A stretch of 64,000 nt of DNA from Aestuariibacter sp. (GTDB lineage: Bacteria > Pseudomonadota > Gammaproteobacteria > Enterobacterales > Alteromonadaceae): NCBI GenBank assembly GCA_017794925.1, contig CP051238.1, positions 3,152,346 to 3,216,345 on the forward strand. Direction: 5' to 3'. The position numbers and the translations under genes were made by a program. The notes beneath the pieces are model-generated. The model was not told the origin of the DNA. It saw only the letters and a program-made list of their open reading frames with translations, and searched no databases. Below are positions 24,924 to 34,243 of this stretch, piece by piece; the first letter of the stretch is position 1, and every line of letters begins with the position of its first letter.

Positions 24924-26378
24924 TTATTCACCCTCCATGTCGACTATCCAGGTGTCTTTACTGCCACCGCCCTGAGAGGAATTAACGACAGTAGACCCTT
25001 TCCGCATGGCTACCCGGGTTAATCCGCCCGTCGTTACTTTGATATCTTCGCCACTCAGTATAAACGGCCTCAAATCCAAATGTCGTGCTTCGGCTTTTGT
25101 TCCTACAATGGTTGGAGCCGTAGATAGCAACAGCATAGGCTGAGCTACGTAATTACGCGGATCCCGGCGGATCAGGCGTACAAATTTTTCTCGCTCGGCT
25201 TTTGTAGAATGAGGGCCGATTAACATACCGTAACCACCCGATTCATTGGCAGGCTTAACTACCATTTTATCGATGTTTTCTATAACGTAATCACGCTCGT
25301 CTTTATTCACGCATTTATACGTTGGTACGTTGGGCAGTAGCGGTTCTTCGTCTAAATAAAATTTTATGATTTCAGGTACAAAGGCATAAACGACCTTGTC
25401 GTCAGCGACACCAGCGCCCGGCGCGTTGGCCAAACCGACATTGCCAGCTTTCCAGGCTCGCATGAGTCCTGGTACACCCAGCATGGAGTCTTCACGGAAC
25501 GCTTCAGGATCCAGGAACGCGTCGTCAATACGTCGGTAAATCACGTCAACGCGGGACAGACCATCAACGGTTCTCATGTAAACCTTGTCTTCGTCGTCAA
25601 CCACTAAATCACTGCCAACAACCAACTCAGCCCCCATTTGTTGAGCCAGGTAGGCATGTTCGAAGTAAGCGGAGTTATAAATACCCGGTGTTAACACCAC
25701 GATTTCAGGTTGTTCAATGTCGCGTGGTGAGAGCTGACACAACATATCGTAAAGCTGCGACGGGTAATCGTCGACTGGCAGGATATTGTATTGTTCAAAC
25801 ATATCCGGGAAGACCCGCTTCATAACATGGCGGTTTTCGAGCATGTAGGACACGCCTGAAGGAACGCGTAAGTTATCTTCCAGTACGTACACAGTTCCGT
25901 GTTGGTCCCTGACTAAATCAGAACCACAAATATGCGCCCACACGCCATTTTTGGGTTTAACGCCCATGCATTCAGGAAGGAAGTTTTTAGACGCGTCCAA
26001 TAAGCTTCTGGGCACAATACCTGCTTCCAGAATTCGCTGTTCATTGTAGAGGTCATCAATAAACATATTCAGCGCTTTTACTCGCTGCTTCAGGCCTTTT
26101 TCGACTTCAAGCCACTCTTTTTTATCAATAATGCGCGGAATAATGTCAAATGGCCATGCCCGGTCGATTGAGCCTTCTTCTTCACTGTATACCGTAAAGG
26201 TGATACCCATTACGTGAATAGCGGTGCTCGCGGCAGTTTTGTATTCTTCGAGTTCTTTGTCTGAGAGATTTCGTAAGTATTTGCAGATTTGCTCGGCAGC
26301 GGGTCGGGGTTTATTCGCTGCGCGAATGAGTTCATCGTAAAAATCCCCTGTCCGATAATTACCCCATCTGATTGCCAT
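24924..26378 (-). CDS. Circularly permuted type 2 ATP-grasp protein
   Basis: A protein of 484 residues. Conserved segments include YLRNLSDKELEEY, ITFTVYSEEEGSIDRAWPFDIIPRII, GSDLVRDQHGTVYVLEDNLRVPSGVSYMLENR and VKPANESGGYGMLIG, the last being the ATP-grasp Lys and Gly-rich loop in permuted order. Such enzymes are predicted to form amide or peptide bonds. Partners are alpha-E downstream and the divergent Anbu peptidase, as in many proteobacteria, where the set was proposed to build and remove a peptide modification. Substrate unknown. Confidence 0.93.
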   Translation of the reverse strand: MAIRWGNYRTGDFYDELIRAANKPRPAAEQICKYLRNLSDKELEEYKTAASTAIHVMGITFTVYSEEEGSIDRAWPFDIIPRIIDKKEWLEVEKGLKQRVKALNMFIDDLYNEQRILEAGIVPRSLLDASKNFLPECMGVKPKNGVWAHICGSDLVRDQHGTVYVLEDNLRVPSGVSYMLENRHVMKRVFPDMFEQYNILPVDDYPSQLYDMLCQLSPRDIEQPEIVVLTPGIYNSAYFEHAYLAQQMGAELVVGSDLVVDDEDKVYMRTVDGLSRVDVIYRRIDDAFLDPEAFREDSMLGVPGLMRAWKAGNVGLANAPGAGVADDKVVYAFVPEIIKFYLDEEPLLPNVPTYKCVNKDERDYVIENIDKMVVKPANESGGYGMLIGPHSTKAEREKFVRLIRRDPRNYVAQPMLLLSTAPTIVGTKAEARHLDLRPFILSGEDIKVTTGGLTRVAMRKGSTVVNSSQGGGSKDTWIVDMEGE

Positions 26379-26546
26379 GCTCAGGTCCCTAGATTGTTGT
26401 TATAAAATGTACAAGCCCATCTAATCGACTTTTGAGTGAAATTGCAATCCTAAAAATGTCAGTTTAATGACAAAATGTTGTGGAAAATTGCACGTAATCA
26501 AGACATTCTATCTGCATTGTTCACATTTATTAAAACGAGAACGACT

Positions 26547-27290
26547 GTGACTTATTGCTTAGCAGTAAAAGTAAATCGGGGATTAGTCTTCGCATCAGAT
26601 TCGCGAACCAATGCTGGCGTGGATTACGTTGCAACCTACAGTAAAATGCGCCGCTATTGCTGGCCGGGCGAGCGTGTATGTGTGTTGTTAACCTCCGGGA
26701 GCCTTGCCACTTCCCAAGCCGTAATGAATGCGATTAACCGTGACCTTCAGGATCCGGATGCGGCATTTAATTTACGTTCGGGTAAACAGCTTTACGAAGT
26801 TGCTCAATATATCGGCAAGCTTAGCCAGGAAGAACAGCAGCGTCATGCCAAAGCCATGGAAAAGTCAGGTAGCAGTGCTGAATCTAATTTCATTTTTGGT
26901 GGGCAGATTGCTGGCCAGGCACCAGAGATATTCCATGTCTATCCGCAGGGGAACTTTATCAGTGCGTCTGACGACACTCCCTATCTGCAAATCGGTGAAA
27001 ATAAATACGGCAAGCCCATTCTTGATCGAATTATCGCTAAATCAACGTCATTAGAAGATGCAGCGCGGTGCGCGATGGTGTCATTAGATTCGACGATTCG
27101 TAGTAATATTTCGGTTGGGCCACCGGTTGAGCTGGCCATGCATCAAACCGATAATATTGATGAGCCATTTCACAATACCTATACACTGAACAGTCCAATG
27201 TATAAATCGATGCAAAAGCAATGGACACAAGGGTTAAAACGCGCCTTTAACCGCCTGCCTCGTTTTGAGTGGGAGAAAAACCAACCTTAG
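26547..27290 (+). CDS. Anbu proteasome-like peptidase (ancestral beta subunit)
   Basis: A protein of 247 residues from GTG 26547, giving MTYCLAVKV. The choice is strong because removing the initiator Met would expose Thr as the N-terminal nucleophile, as in all Anbu proteins; starting at ATG 26475 would bury it. Further Ntn-hydrolase features are GLVFASDSRTNAGVDY (catalytic Asp region), KMRRYCWPGERV (general-base Lys region) and LLTSGSLATSQAV. Anbu forms large open rings and shows weak or unclear peptidase activity. It is divergent from the ATP-grasp/alpha-E pair, and its stop overlaps that of the convergent metallopeptidase gene by four bases. Confidence 0.92.
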   Translation: MTYCLAVKVNRGLVFASDSRTNAGVDYVATYSKMRRYCWPGERVCVLLTSGSLATSQAVMNAINRDLQDPDAAFNLRSGKQLYEVAQYIGKLSQEEQQRHAKAMEKSGSSAESNFIFGGQIAGQAPEIFHVYPQGNFISASDDTPYLQIGENKYGKPILDRIIAKSTSLEDAARCAMVSLDSTIRSNISVGPPVELAMHQTDNIDEPFHNTYTLNSPMYKSMQKQWTQGLKRAFNRLPRFEWEKNQP

Positions 27291-28363
27291 CCAGTATTTC
27301 TCACCAACAGGTGAATGAAGTGCAGCTTTTCGCGTGCCCGTGGCGGGATCATAAACGGGTACGCATCATCCAGCCCCATACTGCGGTTAAGCGCATTTAA
27401 TAGCGTGGTCAACTTTTCCCAATCATCCAACAGCGTATTAAAACTGTCTTCACTAAAACTCAATGTATGCGGCTGACCACCGCTTAACGGATTAGATAGC
27501 GCCCGGTTTTCCAGGCTGGCTTCATATTCATGCGCGGTTTCGAGAGTATCGACCATGTGCAGGTAATGGGCCCAGGTTTCTGCCCAGTCTTCCCAAGGGT
27601 GCATACTGGCATAAGCGCTTATACAGTGATGATGCCAGTCGGCAACCGGACCTTCTGCGTAATAGCGCTCCAGTGAGGCCTGGTAGTCTTGTCTTTCGTC
27701 ACCAAACAGTGCTCTGAAATCATCCAGCTTATTACTGTTCTTGATTAAGCGATCCCAGTAGTAATGCCCGGACTCATGACGAAAATGGCCGATGAGCGTT
27801 CGATAGCGCTCGTTCATAATTTCACGCATCTTAATGCGTTTGGCCGCTTCGGCTTCTTTCAGGTTAATCGTGATCACACCGTCACTGTGCCCGGTCAGTA
27901 CCAACTTTTTAATTGTGAGTTCCCGACCATAGAGCGTCTCAACTTCATCTTCCAGAAAGCGAAAAGCCAATCCGTGTATGTTGTCGGACTTACCAGTAAC
28001 CGGCAGTTCGAGTTTGTTGATCGTATAAAGTAAATGCCGCTTGGCTTGCTCCATTCTAAACCACAGCTTCATGTTCTCTGGTTTGGACAAATCAGGAATG
28101 GTGTCCGTTAATAAGCAGGAAGGACATAAATGGTCGTCAACAGCTACTGGAACCAGCCAGTTACACACATTGTGGTCACTGTAGTTTTTGCAAGGACGAT
28201 AGGCTCTGCCATTCCTGCACGCTATCCACTGGCCGTGCTCGTCTATGTCACAAGCAGATATAACTTGCTCGTCACTCAGAAACCCCACCACACGTTGGCA
28301 GCTTAGGCACTGACTGTTTACAAAATACAGTGTATTTCCACACTTACAGGAATAGGTTTTCAA
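27287..28363 (-). CDS. Putative zinc-binding metallopeptidase with N-terminal zinc ribbon
   Basis: A protein of 358 residues. The N-terminal ~110 residues contain CxC, CxxC and CPSCLL Cys groups, probably zinc ribbons (CKCGN, CLSC, CPSC). The zincin motif RHESGHYYWDRL lies near residue 195, with a downstream Glu/His-rich helix WEDWAETWAHYLHM probably giving the third ligand. This family is often found in Anbu loci, so it may cut the same substrate. The start is TTG 28363, directly before KTYSCKCG; no ATG gives the zinc ribbon. No signal peptide, so cytoplasmic. Confidence 0.85.
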   Translation of the reverse strand: MKTYSCKCGNTLYFVNSQCLSCQRVVGFLSDEQVISACDIDEHGQWIACRNGRAYRPCKNYSDHNVCNWLVPVAVDDHLCPSCLLTDTIPDLSKPENMKLWFRMEQAKRHLLYTINKLELPVTGKSDNIHGLAFRFLEDEVETLYGRELTIKKLVLTGHSDGVITINLKEAEAAKRIKMREIMNERYRTLIGHFRHESGHYYWDRLIKNSNKLDDFRALFGDERQDYQASLERYYAEGPVADWHHHCISAYASMHPWEDWAETWAHYLHMVDTLETAHEYEASLENRALSNPLSGGQPHTLSFSEDSFNTLLDDWEKLTTLLNALNRSMGLDDAYPFMIPPRAREKLHFIHLLVRNTG

Positions 28364-28505
28364 TTCGCAGACTTCTACATTGTAAGCACGTTCAGGATAG
28401 TTCCCGCCATATTAAAGGCCGTGCTGAGTAAGTTGGTCTTTTAATACTAGCAAAAGATTACCAGACAGAGGAATGACAGATTGATGAAGGTTTAAATAAA
28501 CTGCA

Positions 28506-28658
28506 TCAGCGTAGCGTTGGGTTTGCAGCGTGACGCTGGCCGCTGCAACGCCTGGAGCAGTATTTCACGGTATCCCAATTTCGTTCCCATTTTTTCCGCC
28601 AGGTAAATGGGCGCAGACAAATCGGACAAATTTTAGTCGGGAGTGCTGACTTTTTCAT
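28506..28658 (-). CDS. DUF2256 small zinc-ribbon protein
   Basis: A 50-residue protein with [20 protein letters not shown] followed by VKYCSRRC, the full DUF2256 signature with CxxC and CxxxC Cys pairs for zinc. ATG 28658 overlaps the stop of the upstream photolyase-like gene (TGATG), so translation is coupled. DUF2256 is repeatedly found beside photolyase and cryptochrome genes in marine bacteria and cyanobacteria, but its role is unknown. The gene is easily missed because of its length. Confidence 0.9.
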   Translation of the reverse strand: MKKSALPTKICPICLRPFTWRKKWERNWDTVKYCSRRCSGQRHAANPTLR

Positions 28659-30190
28659 CAGGCAGATTCCAGTTTATTTAAAAGTGCTTCAGCCTGCTGT
28701 TGCATTAAGGCTATATTTTCTTCCGACATTCTGCTTAGACTTTTATATATCAACGCCATCCGAGGATTTTTTGACAAGGTGTCCTGATGCTTGATCAGAA
28801 AATCCCAATACAAATAATTAAATGGGCAAGCTTTTGGGCCTGTCTTTTTCGACACGGCATATCCGCAATTTTTGCAATAGTCAGACATGCGGTTAATGTA
28901 TTGCCCACTGGCAATGTAGGGTTTGCTGGCGAGATTACCACCATCTGCATACAGAATCATGCCACTGACATTTGGCATTTCTACCCATTCGTAGGCATCG
29001 GCATAAACCAATAAATACCATTCATTCACCGCGACCGGATCCAAACCGGCCAGCAAACTAAAGTTACCAATAACCATTAGGCGTTGAATGTGATGCGCAT
29101 AGGCATGTTGACGTGTATCGCCTATACACTGGCGCATACAATTCATATTCGTATGTGCGGTCCAGTAAAAATCAGGCAACGCTCTGGTGTGTCCAAAGTA
29201 GTTATCATGCTGAAGCGTTGGCATACAATGCCAGTAAAACCCTCTTACATACTCCCGCCACCCCAGGATCTGACGAATAAAGCCTTCAACCGCATTCAGC
29301 GGTGCTGATTCGTCAAAGTAAGCCTGTTCAGCCATCTGCATGACTTCCATGGGTAGCAACAATCCGCAATTTAAATAAAACGAGATATGGGAATGAAACA
29401 ACCAGACGTCACCTTCCCGCATGGCATCCTGATAGTCACCGAAATTGGGGAGCCGCTGTTGGATGAACTGGTTTGCTACCTCAAGCGCCTGTTCACGAGT
29501 AACGGCATAACGAAAGTCTTTAGCGCTCCCCATATGGTCTGAGAATGTGCGCTCTACTAATTCAATCACTGATGTTGTGATGTCATCTGGCGAGACAGTA
29601 AAAGGTTTTGGGGGATGAATATCGGCCGGCATGCCTTTTCGGTTATCGTGATCAAAATTCCATTTACCACCGATTGGCTGGTCCCCTTCCATCAACAAGC
29701 CGGTTTGTCTACGCATATCCCGGTAAAAATACTCCATGCGCCATTGTTTCCTACCTTCTGCCCACTTGCTGAACTGTTCCGGCGTTGAAATGAACCTGTC
29801 GTCTGGCCTAATATCAACCGGCACACCGAGAACCTGTTGCCACTGCTGCATGCTTTTGAGTAGTCGATACTCACCAGGAAACGTCACAACGACCGCAGTG
29901 CAATGGTGTGTTGCTACCGCTAGCTTTACTTCATCGAGCAACGAACCCTGATTATTATCATCGTCGTAATAACGATACTCGACGTTAATACCGTTGTTAC
30001 GCAACCGGTCGGCAAAGTGGCGCATTGCAGAAAACAGCAGTACGATTTTTTTCTTGTGATGCTTTACGTAGGTGGCTTCTTCTCTCACCTCAGCCATCAG
30101 GACAATATCCTGATCTTTATCACAGTCCGCCAGGCTAGACATGCTCTCGCTTAACTGATCCCCCAGTACGAGTCTCAATACACCACTCAT
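28658..30190 (-). CDS. FeS-BCP type cryptochrome/photolyase (likely prokaryotic (6-4) photolyase)
   Basis: A protein of 510 residues. The N-terminal domain begins [12 protein letters not shown], typical of PhrB/CryB rather than class I enzymes. The C-terminal FAD domain contains [15 protein letters not shown] and [21 protein letters not shown], and the 4Fe-4S ligands are spread over CMRQC and YCKNCGYAV...KACPFN. Agrobacterium PhrB of this group repairs (6-4) photoproducts with blue light. It follows directly after phrA (TAAATG) and is coupled to DUF2256. Confidence 0.93.
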   Translation of the reverse strand: MSGVLRLVLGDQLSESMSSLADCDKDQDIVLMAEVREEATYVKHHKKKIVLLFSAMRHFADRLRNNGINVEYRYYDDDNNQGSLLDEVKLAVATHHCTAVVVTFPGEYRLLKSMQQWQQVLGVPVDIRPDDRFISTPEQFSKWAEGRKQWRMEYFYRDMRRQTGLLMEGDQPIGGKWNFDHDNRKGMPADIHPPKPFTVSPDDITTSVIELVERTFSDHMGSAKDFRYAVTREQALEVANQFIQQRLPNFGDYQDAMREGDVWLFHSHISFYLNCGLLLPMEVMQMAEQAYFDESAPLNAVEGFIRQILGWREYVRGFYWHCMPTLQHDNYFGHTRALPDFYWTAHTNMNCMRQCIGDTRQHAYAHHIQRLMVIGNFSLLAGLDPVAVNEWYLLVYADAYEWVEMPNVSGMILYADGGNLASKPYIASGQYINRMSDYCKNCGYAVSKKTGPKACPFNYLYWDFLIKHQDTLSKNPRMALIYKSLSRMSEENIALMQQQAEALLNKLESA

Positions 30191-31618
30191 TTATTTGCCC
30201 TTTGTTTCAGCATAAGCATCGAGCGCACGCTGCCTGCTGGCCTTTAAATCGGCGATGGGGTTAGGATAATTTTTACCCAGTACAACCCCAGCATGAGACA
30301 ATATATTTTGTGGGGCATCCCATGGCTTGTGAATGTATTTGTCGGGCATATTGGCAAGTTCAGGGCAATAGGTTTTGACATACTCACCGTGTTTATCAAA
30401 TTTCTCGCCTTGCAGCACCGGATTAAAAATTCTGAAATAAGGCGCAGCGTCTGCTCCGGATCCTGCAACCCACTGCCAGCTGGCGGCATTACTTGCCCGG
30501 TCTGCATCCAGTAAACAATCCCAAAACCAGCGTTCACCTTTACGCCAGTCTACCAACAGGTTTTTAACTAGAAACGAACCAACTATCATTCGAACCCGGT
30601 TGTGCATATACCCAGTTTGCCAAAGCTCACGCATGCCCGCGTCCACTATTGGAATACCGGTTTTCCCTTTGCACCAGGCTGTAAATTCGTCGTCCTTATT
30701 GCGCCAGCTAAAATGATTAAACTGTTGGTTAAAGTTCTCGGTTGGCAGTGTCGGGAAATGGAACAGCAGATAATAACTGAATTCCCGCCAGCCCAGCTCA
30801 CTAAGGTAACAATCAAGGTGCTTATTGTCTGGTTGGTTAAACGCATCAATCAGTGCGTACCACGCTTGATTGGGTGATATTTCCCCGAAATGTAAGTGAG
30901 GTGATAAGCGTGACGTTCCTTTCACTGAAGGAATATTTCGCTGGTCCTCATAGTCACTGGCGGCGTTACTGATAAATTCACTCAGCTTGCTGGCGGCCCC
31001 TTCTTCTCCGGGCTGCCAGTGGTTAGAAAAATCATCTGCCCAATTCAGTGTGGATAACAACCCGAGCTTTTCCAGCGAAGTACCGAGATTGTCTACCTTG
31101 CTGTACGTAATCCTATCGGGTGATGACATTGGATAGCGGGGACTCGCCGCCTGCAGGCAACCCTTTCTGTAGTAGGGTGTAAAAACGCGATACACACCGC
31201 CATCCTGTTTGCGGATGCTCATTGGTTCCCACAACAGTGATGCATTGAAACTCGCTACCGCACAGCCCGCATCTTTAAGCGTTTGTTTGATTCGCGTATC
31301 TCTCTCGATGGCCGCTGGTTCGTAGCAGCGATTCCAAAACACGCCAGTTGCACTAAACTTGTCTACAAGTTCGGTCAGGACCAATTCGGGGTCACCCTCG
31401 AAGAACTGAAGATGTCCATTAAGACGCTTGTTCAATGCCTGAAGAGAATGATGAAGCCACCAGTTTGAAGCGCCTCCTGGCTGTTCCTCATTCTTAATGG
31501 ACGTGTCTTTAATGTAGATTGGTACCACAGAGCCAAAATCAACGGCTGCTTGCAGTGCCGGATTGTCTTTTACACGAAGATCTTGCCTGAACCAAACCAA
31601 ACTAACAGGTTGAGTCAC
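30191..31618 (-). CDS. phrA: Class I deoxyribodipyrimidine photolyase
   Basis: A protein of 475 residues. The N-terminal antenna domain starts LVWFRQDLRVKDNPAL; the C-terminal FAD domain has LSPHLHFGEISPNQ, GWREFSYYLLFH, GMRELWQTGYMHNRVRM and NAASWQWVAGSGADAAPYFR, the conserved FAD and cyclobutane-dimer binding motifs. It repairs CPDs in DNA with blue light. GTG start at 31618 with AAGGAA upstream; the ATG two bases earlier is out of frame. First gene of a three-gene minus-strand operon, divergent from cry-DASH. Confidence 0.95.
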   Translation of the reverse strand: MTQPVSLVWFRQDLRVKDNPALQAAVDFGSVVPIYIKDTSIKNEEQPGGASNWWLHHSLQALNKRLNGHLQFFEGDPELVLTELVDKFSATGVFWNRCYEPAAIERDTRIKQTLKDAGCAVASFNASLLWEPMSIRKQDGGVYRVFTPYYRKGCLQAASPRYPMSSPDRITYSKVDNLGTSLEKLGLLSTLNWADDFSNHWQPGEEGAASKLSEFISNAASDYEDQRNIPSVKGTSRLSPHLHFGEISPNQAWYALIDAFNQPDNKHLDCYLSELGWREFSYYLLFHFPTLPTENFNQQFNHFSWRNKDDEFTAWCKGKTGIPIVDAGMRELWQTGYMHNRVRMIVGSFLVKNLLVDWRKGERWFWDCLLDADRASNAASWQWVAGSGADAAPYFRIFNPVLQGEKFDKHGEYVKTYCPELANMPDKYIHKPWDAPQNILSHAGVVLGKNYPNPIADLKASRQRALDAYAETKGK

Positions 31619-31647
31619 ATGTATTCCTTATTTCTTGTTCTTTTGCT

Positions 31648-31692
31648 ATCGGTTATATACGTTTTCCTCGCCAAAACGATCGGTGTATTTCG
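31648..31692. promoter_or_regulatory. Direct repeat in the divergent photolyase/cry-DASH promoter region
   Basis: ATCGGTTATATACG (31648-31661) and ATCGGTGTATTTCG (31679-31692) are similar and lie 31 bp apart, about three helical turns. They could bind a light- or stress-responsive regulator. No LexA box was seen. Confidence 0.3.
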
Positions 31693-31736
31693 ATAAAATT
31701 GATCATGATTGAATCCATTAAAAAGTATCAAACGTA

Positions 31737-33029
31737 ATGGAATTTATGAATACAGAACAAATTGCTGGCCTTTACTGGTTCAGACATGATCTCAGACTCC
31801 ATGACCAGCCGTCACTTGCTGCTACGGCTGAAAAGTGTGACACGCTGCTTTTGGTGTATGTCATTGACCCAACATGGTTTGAACCAACGCCGTTTAATAC
31901 CAAGTCCATCGGTAAACATCGCCAGCAGTTTTTGTATGAAACGCTACAGTGTCTGAATGACAATCTGCATACAAAAGGCCAGTTATTGCATGTCGTTGTC
32001 GGTGATCCCATAAAAGAATTATCCAAACTGTGTAACGAGCACAACATAACTGTGTTGGGATATGGCGACCATCAGGGCTACAACGAGCGTCAGCAAATCG
32101 TTGATATAAGAGAGGCTATACCTTCATTGGAACTGGTGAGTGCCCCCAACGCCGGTCTGTTCACTCCGGATTCCTTACCCTTTTTAATAGAGGAAATGCC
32201 AGACAGCTTTACGCCGTTCAGAAAGAAGGTGGAAAAGTCTTCTTACCCTGAGTCGCCTGTAGGTATAACCAGGGCATTACCGCCTCCCCCACAAATCTCT
32301 CAGACAGACTGGGAAGGGCTCCCCCTTCATCACGGCGCCCACTCCGCATTCATTGGTGGTGAAAACGCAGCGTTAAAACAACTGCAGTTCTATTTGTTCG
32401 ATAGCGAACTAGTCTCGGTATATAAAGAAACCCGAAATGGTTTGGAAGGTTGGGATTACTCCAGTAAGTTTTCAGCCTGGCTTGCTAACGGCAGCCTGTC
32501 ACCAAAGCACATTTATGCTGAGCTGAAAAGGTATGAACGAGAGCATGTTAAAAATGACTCTACCTACTGGCTGTATTTTGAATTGCTTTGGCGCGAGTTC
32601 TTTTACTGGCAACAAACCAAGCACGGGATAAAGTGGTTTAAACAAACCGGAATTAAAGACAAAATTCCGCAACACACCCATAACGCAACCCTTGTTATCC
32701 AATGGCAACAGGGTAAAACCAATAACCCCTACGTAAATGCCTGTATGGCGCAATTAAATGCAACCGGGTACATGTCTAATCGAGGGCGACAATGGGTTGC
32801 CAGTTACTTTGTCAATGAACTGGCTCAGGATTGGCGATACGGTGCCGCCTACTTCGAACAACAGTTAATTGATTATGATGTCGGGGCAAATTGGGGCAAC
32901 TGGCAATACCTGGCCGGTGTTGGCAGTGACCCACGTGGTCAGCGCCAGTTTAACCTGACTAAACAAGCACAAATGTATGATCCACAGGGCGAGTTCCTGC
33001 GTCTTTGGGGGGAAGTCAATGTGGCATAA
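31737..33029 (+). CDS. DASH-family cryptochrome
   Basis: A protein of 430 residues. It has GLYWFRHDLRLHDQPSLAA at the N-terminus, and in the FAD domain ELLWREFFYWQQTKHG, MSNRGRQWVASYFV and the DASH signature NWGNWQYLAGVGSDPRGQRQFNLTKQA. Cry-DASH proteins repair CPDs in single-stranded DNA and may sense light. ATG 31737 or 31746 (with GGAA upstream) are both possible. It is transcribed away from phrA, forming a compact light-response locus. Confidence 0.94.
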   Translation: MEFMNTEQIAGLYWFRHDLRLHDQPSLAATAEKCDTLLLVYVIDPTWFEPTPFNTKSIGKHRQQFLYETLQCLNDNLHTKGQLLHVVVGDPIKELSKLCNEHNITVLGYGDHQGYNERQQIVDIREAIPSLELVSAPNAGLFTPDSLPFLIEEMPDSFTPFRKKVEKSSYPESPVGITRALPPPPQISQTDWEGLPLHHGAHSAFIGGENAALKQLQFYLFDSELVSVYKETRNGLEGWDYSSKFSAWLANGSLSPKHIYAELKRYEREHVKNDSTYWLYFELLWREFFYWQQTKHGIKWFKQTGIKDKIPQHTHNATLVIQWQQGKTNNPYVNACMAQLNATGYMSNRGRQWVASYFVNELAQDWRYGAAYFEQQLIDYDVGANWGNWQYLAGVGSDPRGQRQFNLTKQAQMYDPQGEFLRLWGEVNVA

Positions 33030-33040
33030 AAGTCAAAATC

Positions 33041-33298
33041 TTAACGTTTATGATCTTTTAGCCATTCATTAAGCAGTTTGATTTGACCACATTTGTAAGC
33101 AGCAAACATCAGTCGAATCGAATTGGATAGAATTTCACTGTCACTCCAGCCCGTTTTCTGTTGAATCTCTTCGTAGCAACTTAGCGCTTCAGGACTCACG
33201 TAACCCCTAACTTGCTTTTTACCTGCTTCTTTTTGACGTTCGCGAAAGCGTTTTTGTTTTTCTGCATTGACGCGCGGATTTTTTTTCGGCTGTGTCAT
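33041..33298 (-). CDS. Small basic protein, possible ribbon-helix-helix DNA-binding protein
   Basis: A protein of 85 residues. A Lys/Arg-rich N-terminus (about residues 1-30) precedes VRGYVSPEALSCYEEIQQKTGWSDSEILSNSIRLMF, which fits a strand-helix-helix pattern like the RHH fold, with a short basic tail. It could be a repressor or nucleoid-associated protein; no toxin partner is adjacent. The start ATG 33298 is the only one available. The function is a guess from secondary structure. Confidence 0.55.
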   Translation of the reverse strand: MTQPKKNPRVNAEKQKRFRERQKEAGKKQVRGYVSPEALSCYEEIQQKTGWSDSEILSNSIRLMFAAYKCGQIKLLNEWLKDHKR

Positions 33299-33431
33299 GA
33301 ATTAGCTATACACTCAATAGAAGATGGATACAGTATTGCGCTGCAAAGGCAACTTGCACAATACCTATTTTGTCGTGGTTTTATTGTAGCACGGCCAGTT
33401 AATGCAAAAAAATTACTGTTCAGAGTTGTTT

Positions 33432-33449
33432 AGCTTACAACTGTTCGCT
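33432..33449 (+). promoter_or_regulatory. FabR-like operator upstream of fabA
   Basis: AGCTTACAACTGTTCGCT matches the FabR palindrome AGCGTACA-N2-TGTACGCT at 14 of 16 fixed positions and lies 37-54 bp before the fabA ATG. In E. coli, FabR represses fabA and fabB according to membrane unsaturation. The motif assignment is from memory of the E. coli site; an overlapping AGTTGT/ACAACT inverted repeat (33424-33442) is also present. Confidence 0.6.
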
Positions 33450-33485
33450 AAATTACACGGGAATTTTTTTTTCGATGGGAAAACA

Positions 33486-34004
33486 ATGACAACTAATCAA
33501 TCAAGTTTCACCAGAGAGGACCTGCTAGCCTGTAGTCGTGGTGAGATGTTTGGTCCGGGTAACAGTCAGTTACCGGCCCCTAATATGCTTATGATGGATC
33601 GCATTAACCTGATTACAGAAGAAGGTGGCGAGTTCGGCAAAGGTCAAATTATTGCAGAGCTGGATATTACCCCAGATCTATGGTTCTTCGATTGTCACTT
33701 CCCTGGCGATCCGGTAATGCCTGGCTGTTTGGGTTTGGACGCTATGTGGCAATTAGTTGGCTTCTTCCTTGGTTGGAGTGGTGGTCCTGGTAAAGGCCGT
33801 GCACTGGGTGTAGGTGAAGTTAAGTTTACTGGCCAGATTTTACCTACTGCCAAAAAAGTAACGTATAAGATCCAAATGAAGCGCGTTGTAAAGCGTCGTT
33901 TGTTTATGGGTCTGGCTGACGGTATTGTCGAAGTAGATGGTCGTGAGATTTACGCGGCGAAAGACTTAAAAGTTGGTTTGTTCCAGGATACGAGCTCTTT
34001 CTAA
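33486..34004 (+). CDS. fabA: 3-hydroxydecanoyl-ACP dehydratase/isomerase
   Basis: A protein of 172 residues (E. coli 172). It dehydrates 3-hydroxydecanoyl-ACP and isomerises the product to cis-3-decenoyl-ACP, the branch point of unsaturated fatty acid synthesis. The catalytic His lies in [15 protein letters not shown] and the Asp in [14 protein letters not shown] 33486 is chosen for the family N-terminus ([15 protein letters not shown]) with GGGA upstream; a longer frame from 33402 runs through the FabR-like site. Monocistronic, with its own terminator. Confidence 0.97.
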   Translation: MTTNQSSFTREDLLACSRGEMFGPGNSQLPAPNMLMMDRINLITEEGGEFGKGQIIAELDITPDLWFFDCHFPGDPVMPGCLGLDAMWQLVGFFLGWSGGPGKGRALGVGEVKFTGQILPTAKKVTYKIQMKRVVKRRLFMGLADGIVEVDGREIYAAKDLKVGLFQDTSSF

Positions 34005-34029
34005 GGGCTCAACCAAAGCCTCTAATGTA

Positions 34030-34053
34030 AAAAGCCCCTTTAATGGGGCTTTT
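34030..34053. terminator. Terminator between fabA and rmf (convergent)
   Basis: AAAAGCCCC (34030-34038) pairs with GGGGCTTTT (34045-34053) around a six-base loop. The A run on one side and T run on the other allow it to work in both directions, for fabA (plus) and rmf (minus). Confidence 0.9.
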
Positions 34054-34066
34054 GACTAAAGAGATG

Positions 34067-34243
34067 TTAACGAACCGTCATTCCTAACTGACGGTCTTCC
34101 ATGGCCTCTCTCCACCCACCTAACCACTCTGAACGAGCATCACTCGCTTGAAACGGACATATTTCTTTAGAGCGACCGCTGATTCCAGCATGGTAACCTT
34201 TTGCATGGGCACGAGTCAGTTTATCTCTTTTCTGTCTTTTCAT
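34067..34243 (-). CDS. rmf: Ribosome modulation factor
   Basis: A 58-residue protein beginning MKRQKRDKLTRAHAKGYHAG, with GRSKEICPFQ and SEWLGGWREAMEDR, matching E. coli RMF almost throughout. RMF dimerises 70S ribosomes into inactive 100S particles in stationary phase. AAAGAGG lies eight bases before ATG 34243. It is convergent with fabA, as in E. coli, where rmf and fabA are also neighbours. It was found by reading the strand directly because it is shorter than typical ORF cut-offs. Confidence 0.97.
   Translation of the reverse strand: MKRQKRDKLTRAHAKGYHAGISGRSKEICPFQASDARSEWLGGWREAMEDRQLGMTVR

Noticed and set aside
31619..31736. LexA-controlled photolyase promoter
   Set aside because: No CTGT-N8-ACAG motif lies in the divergent region.
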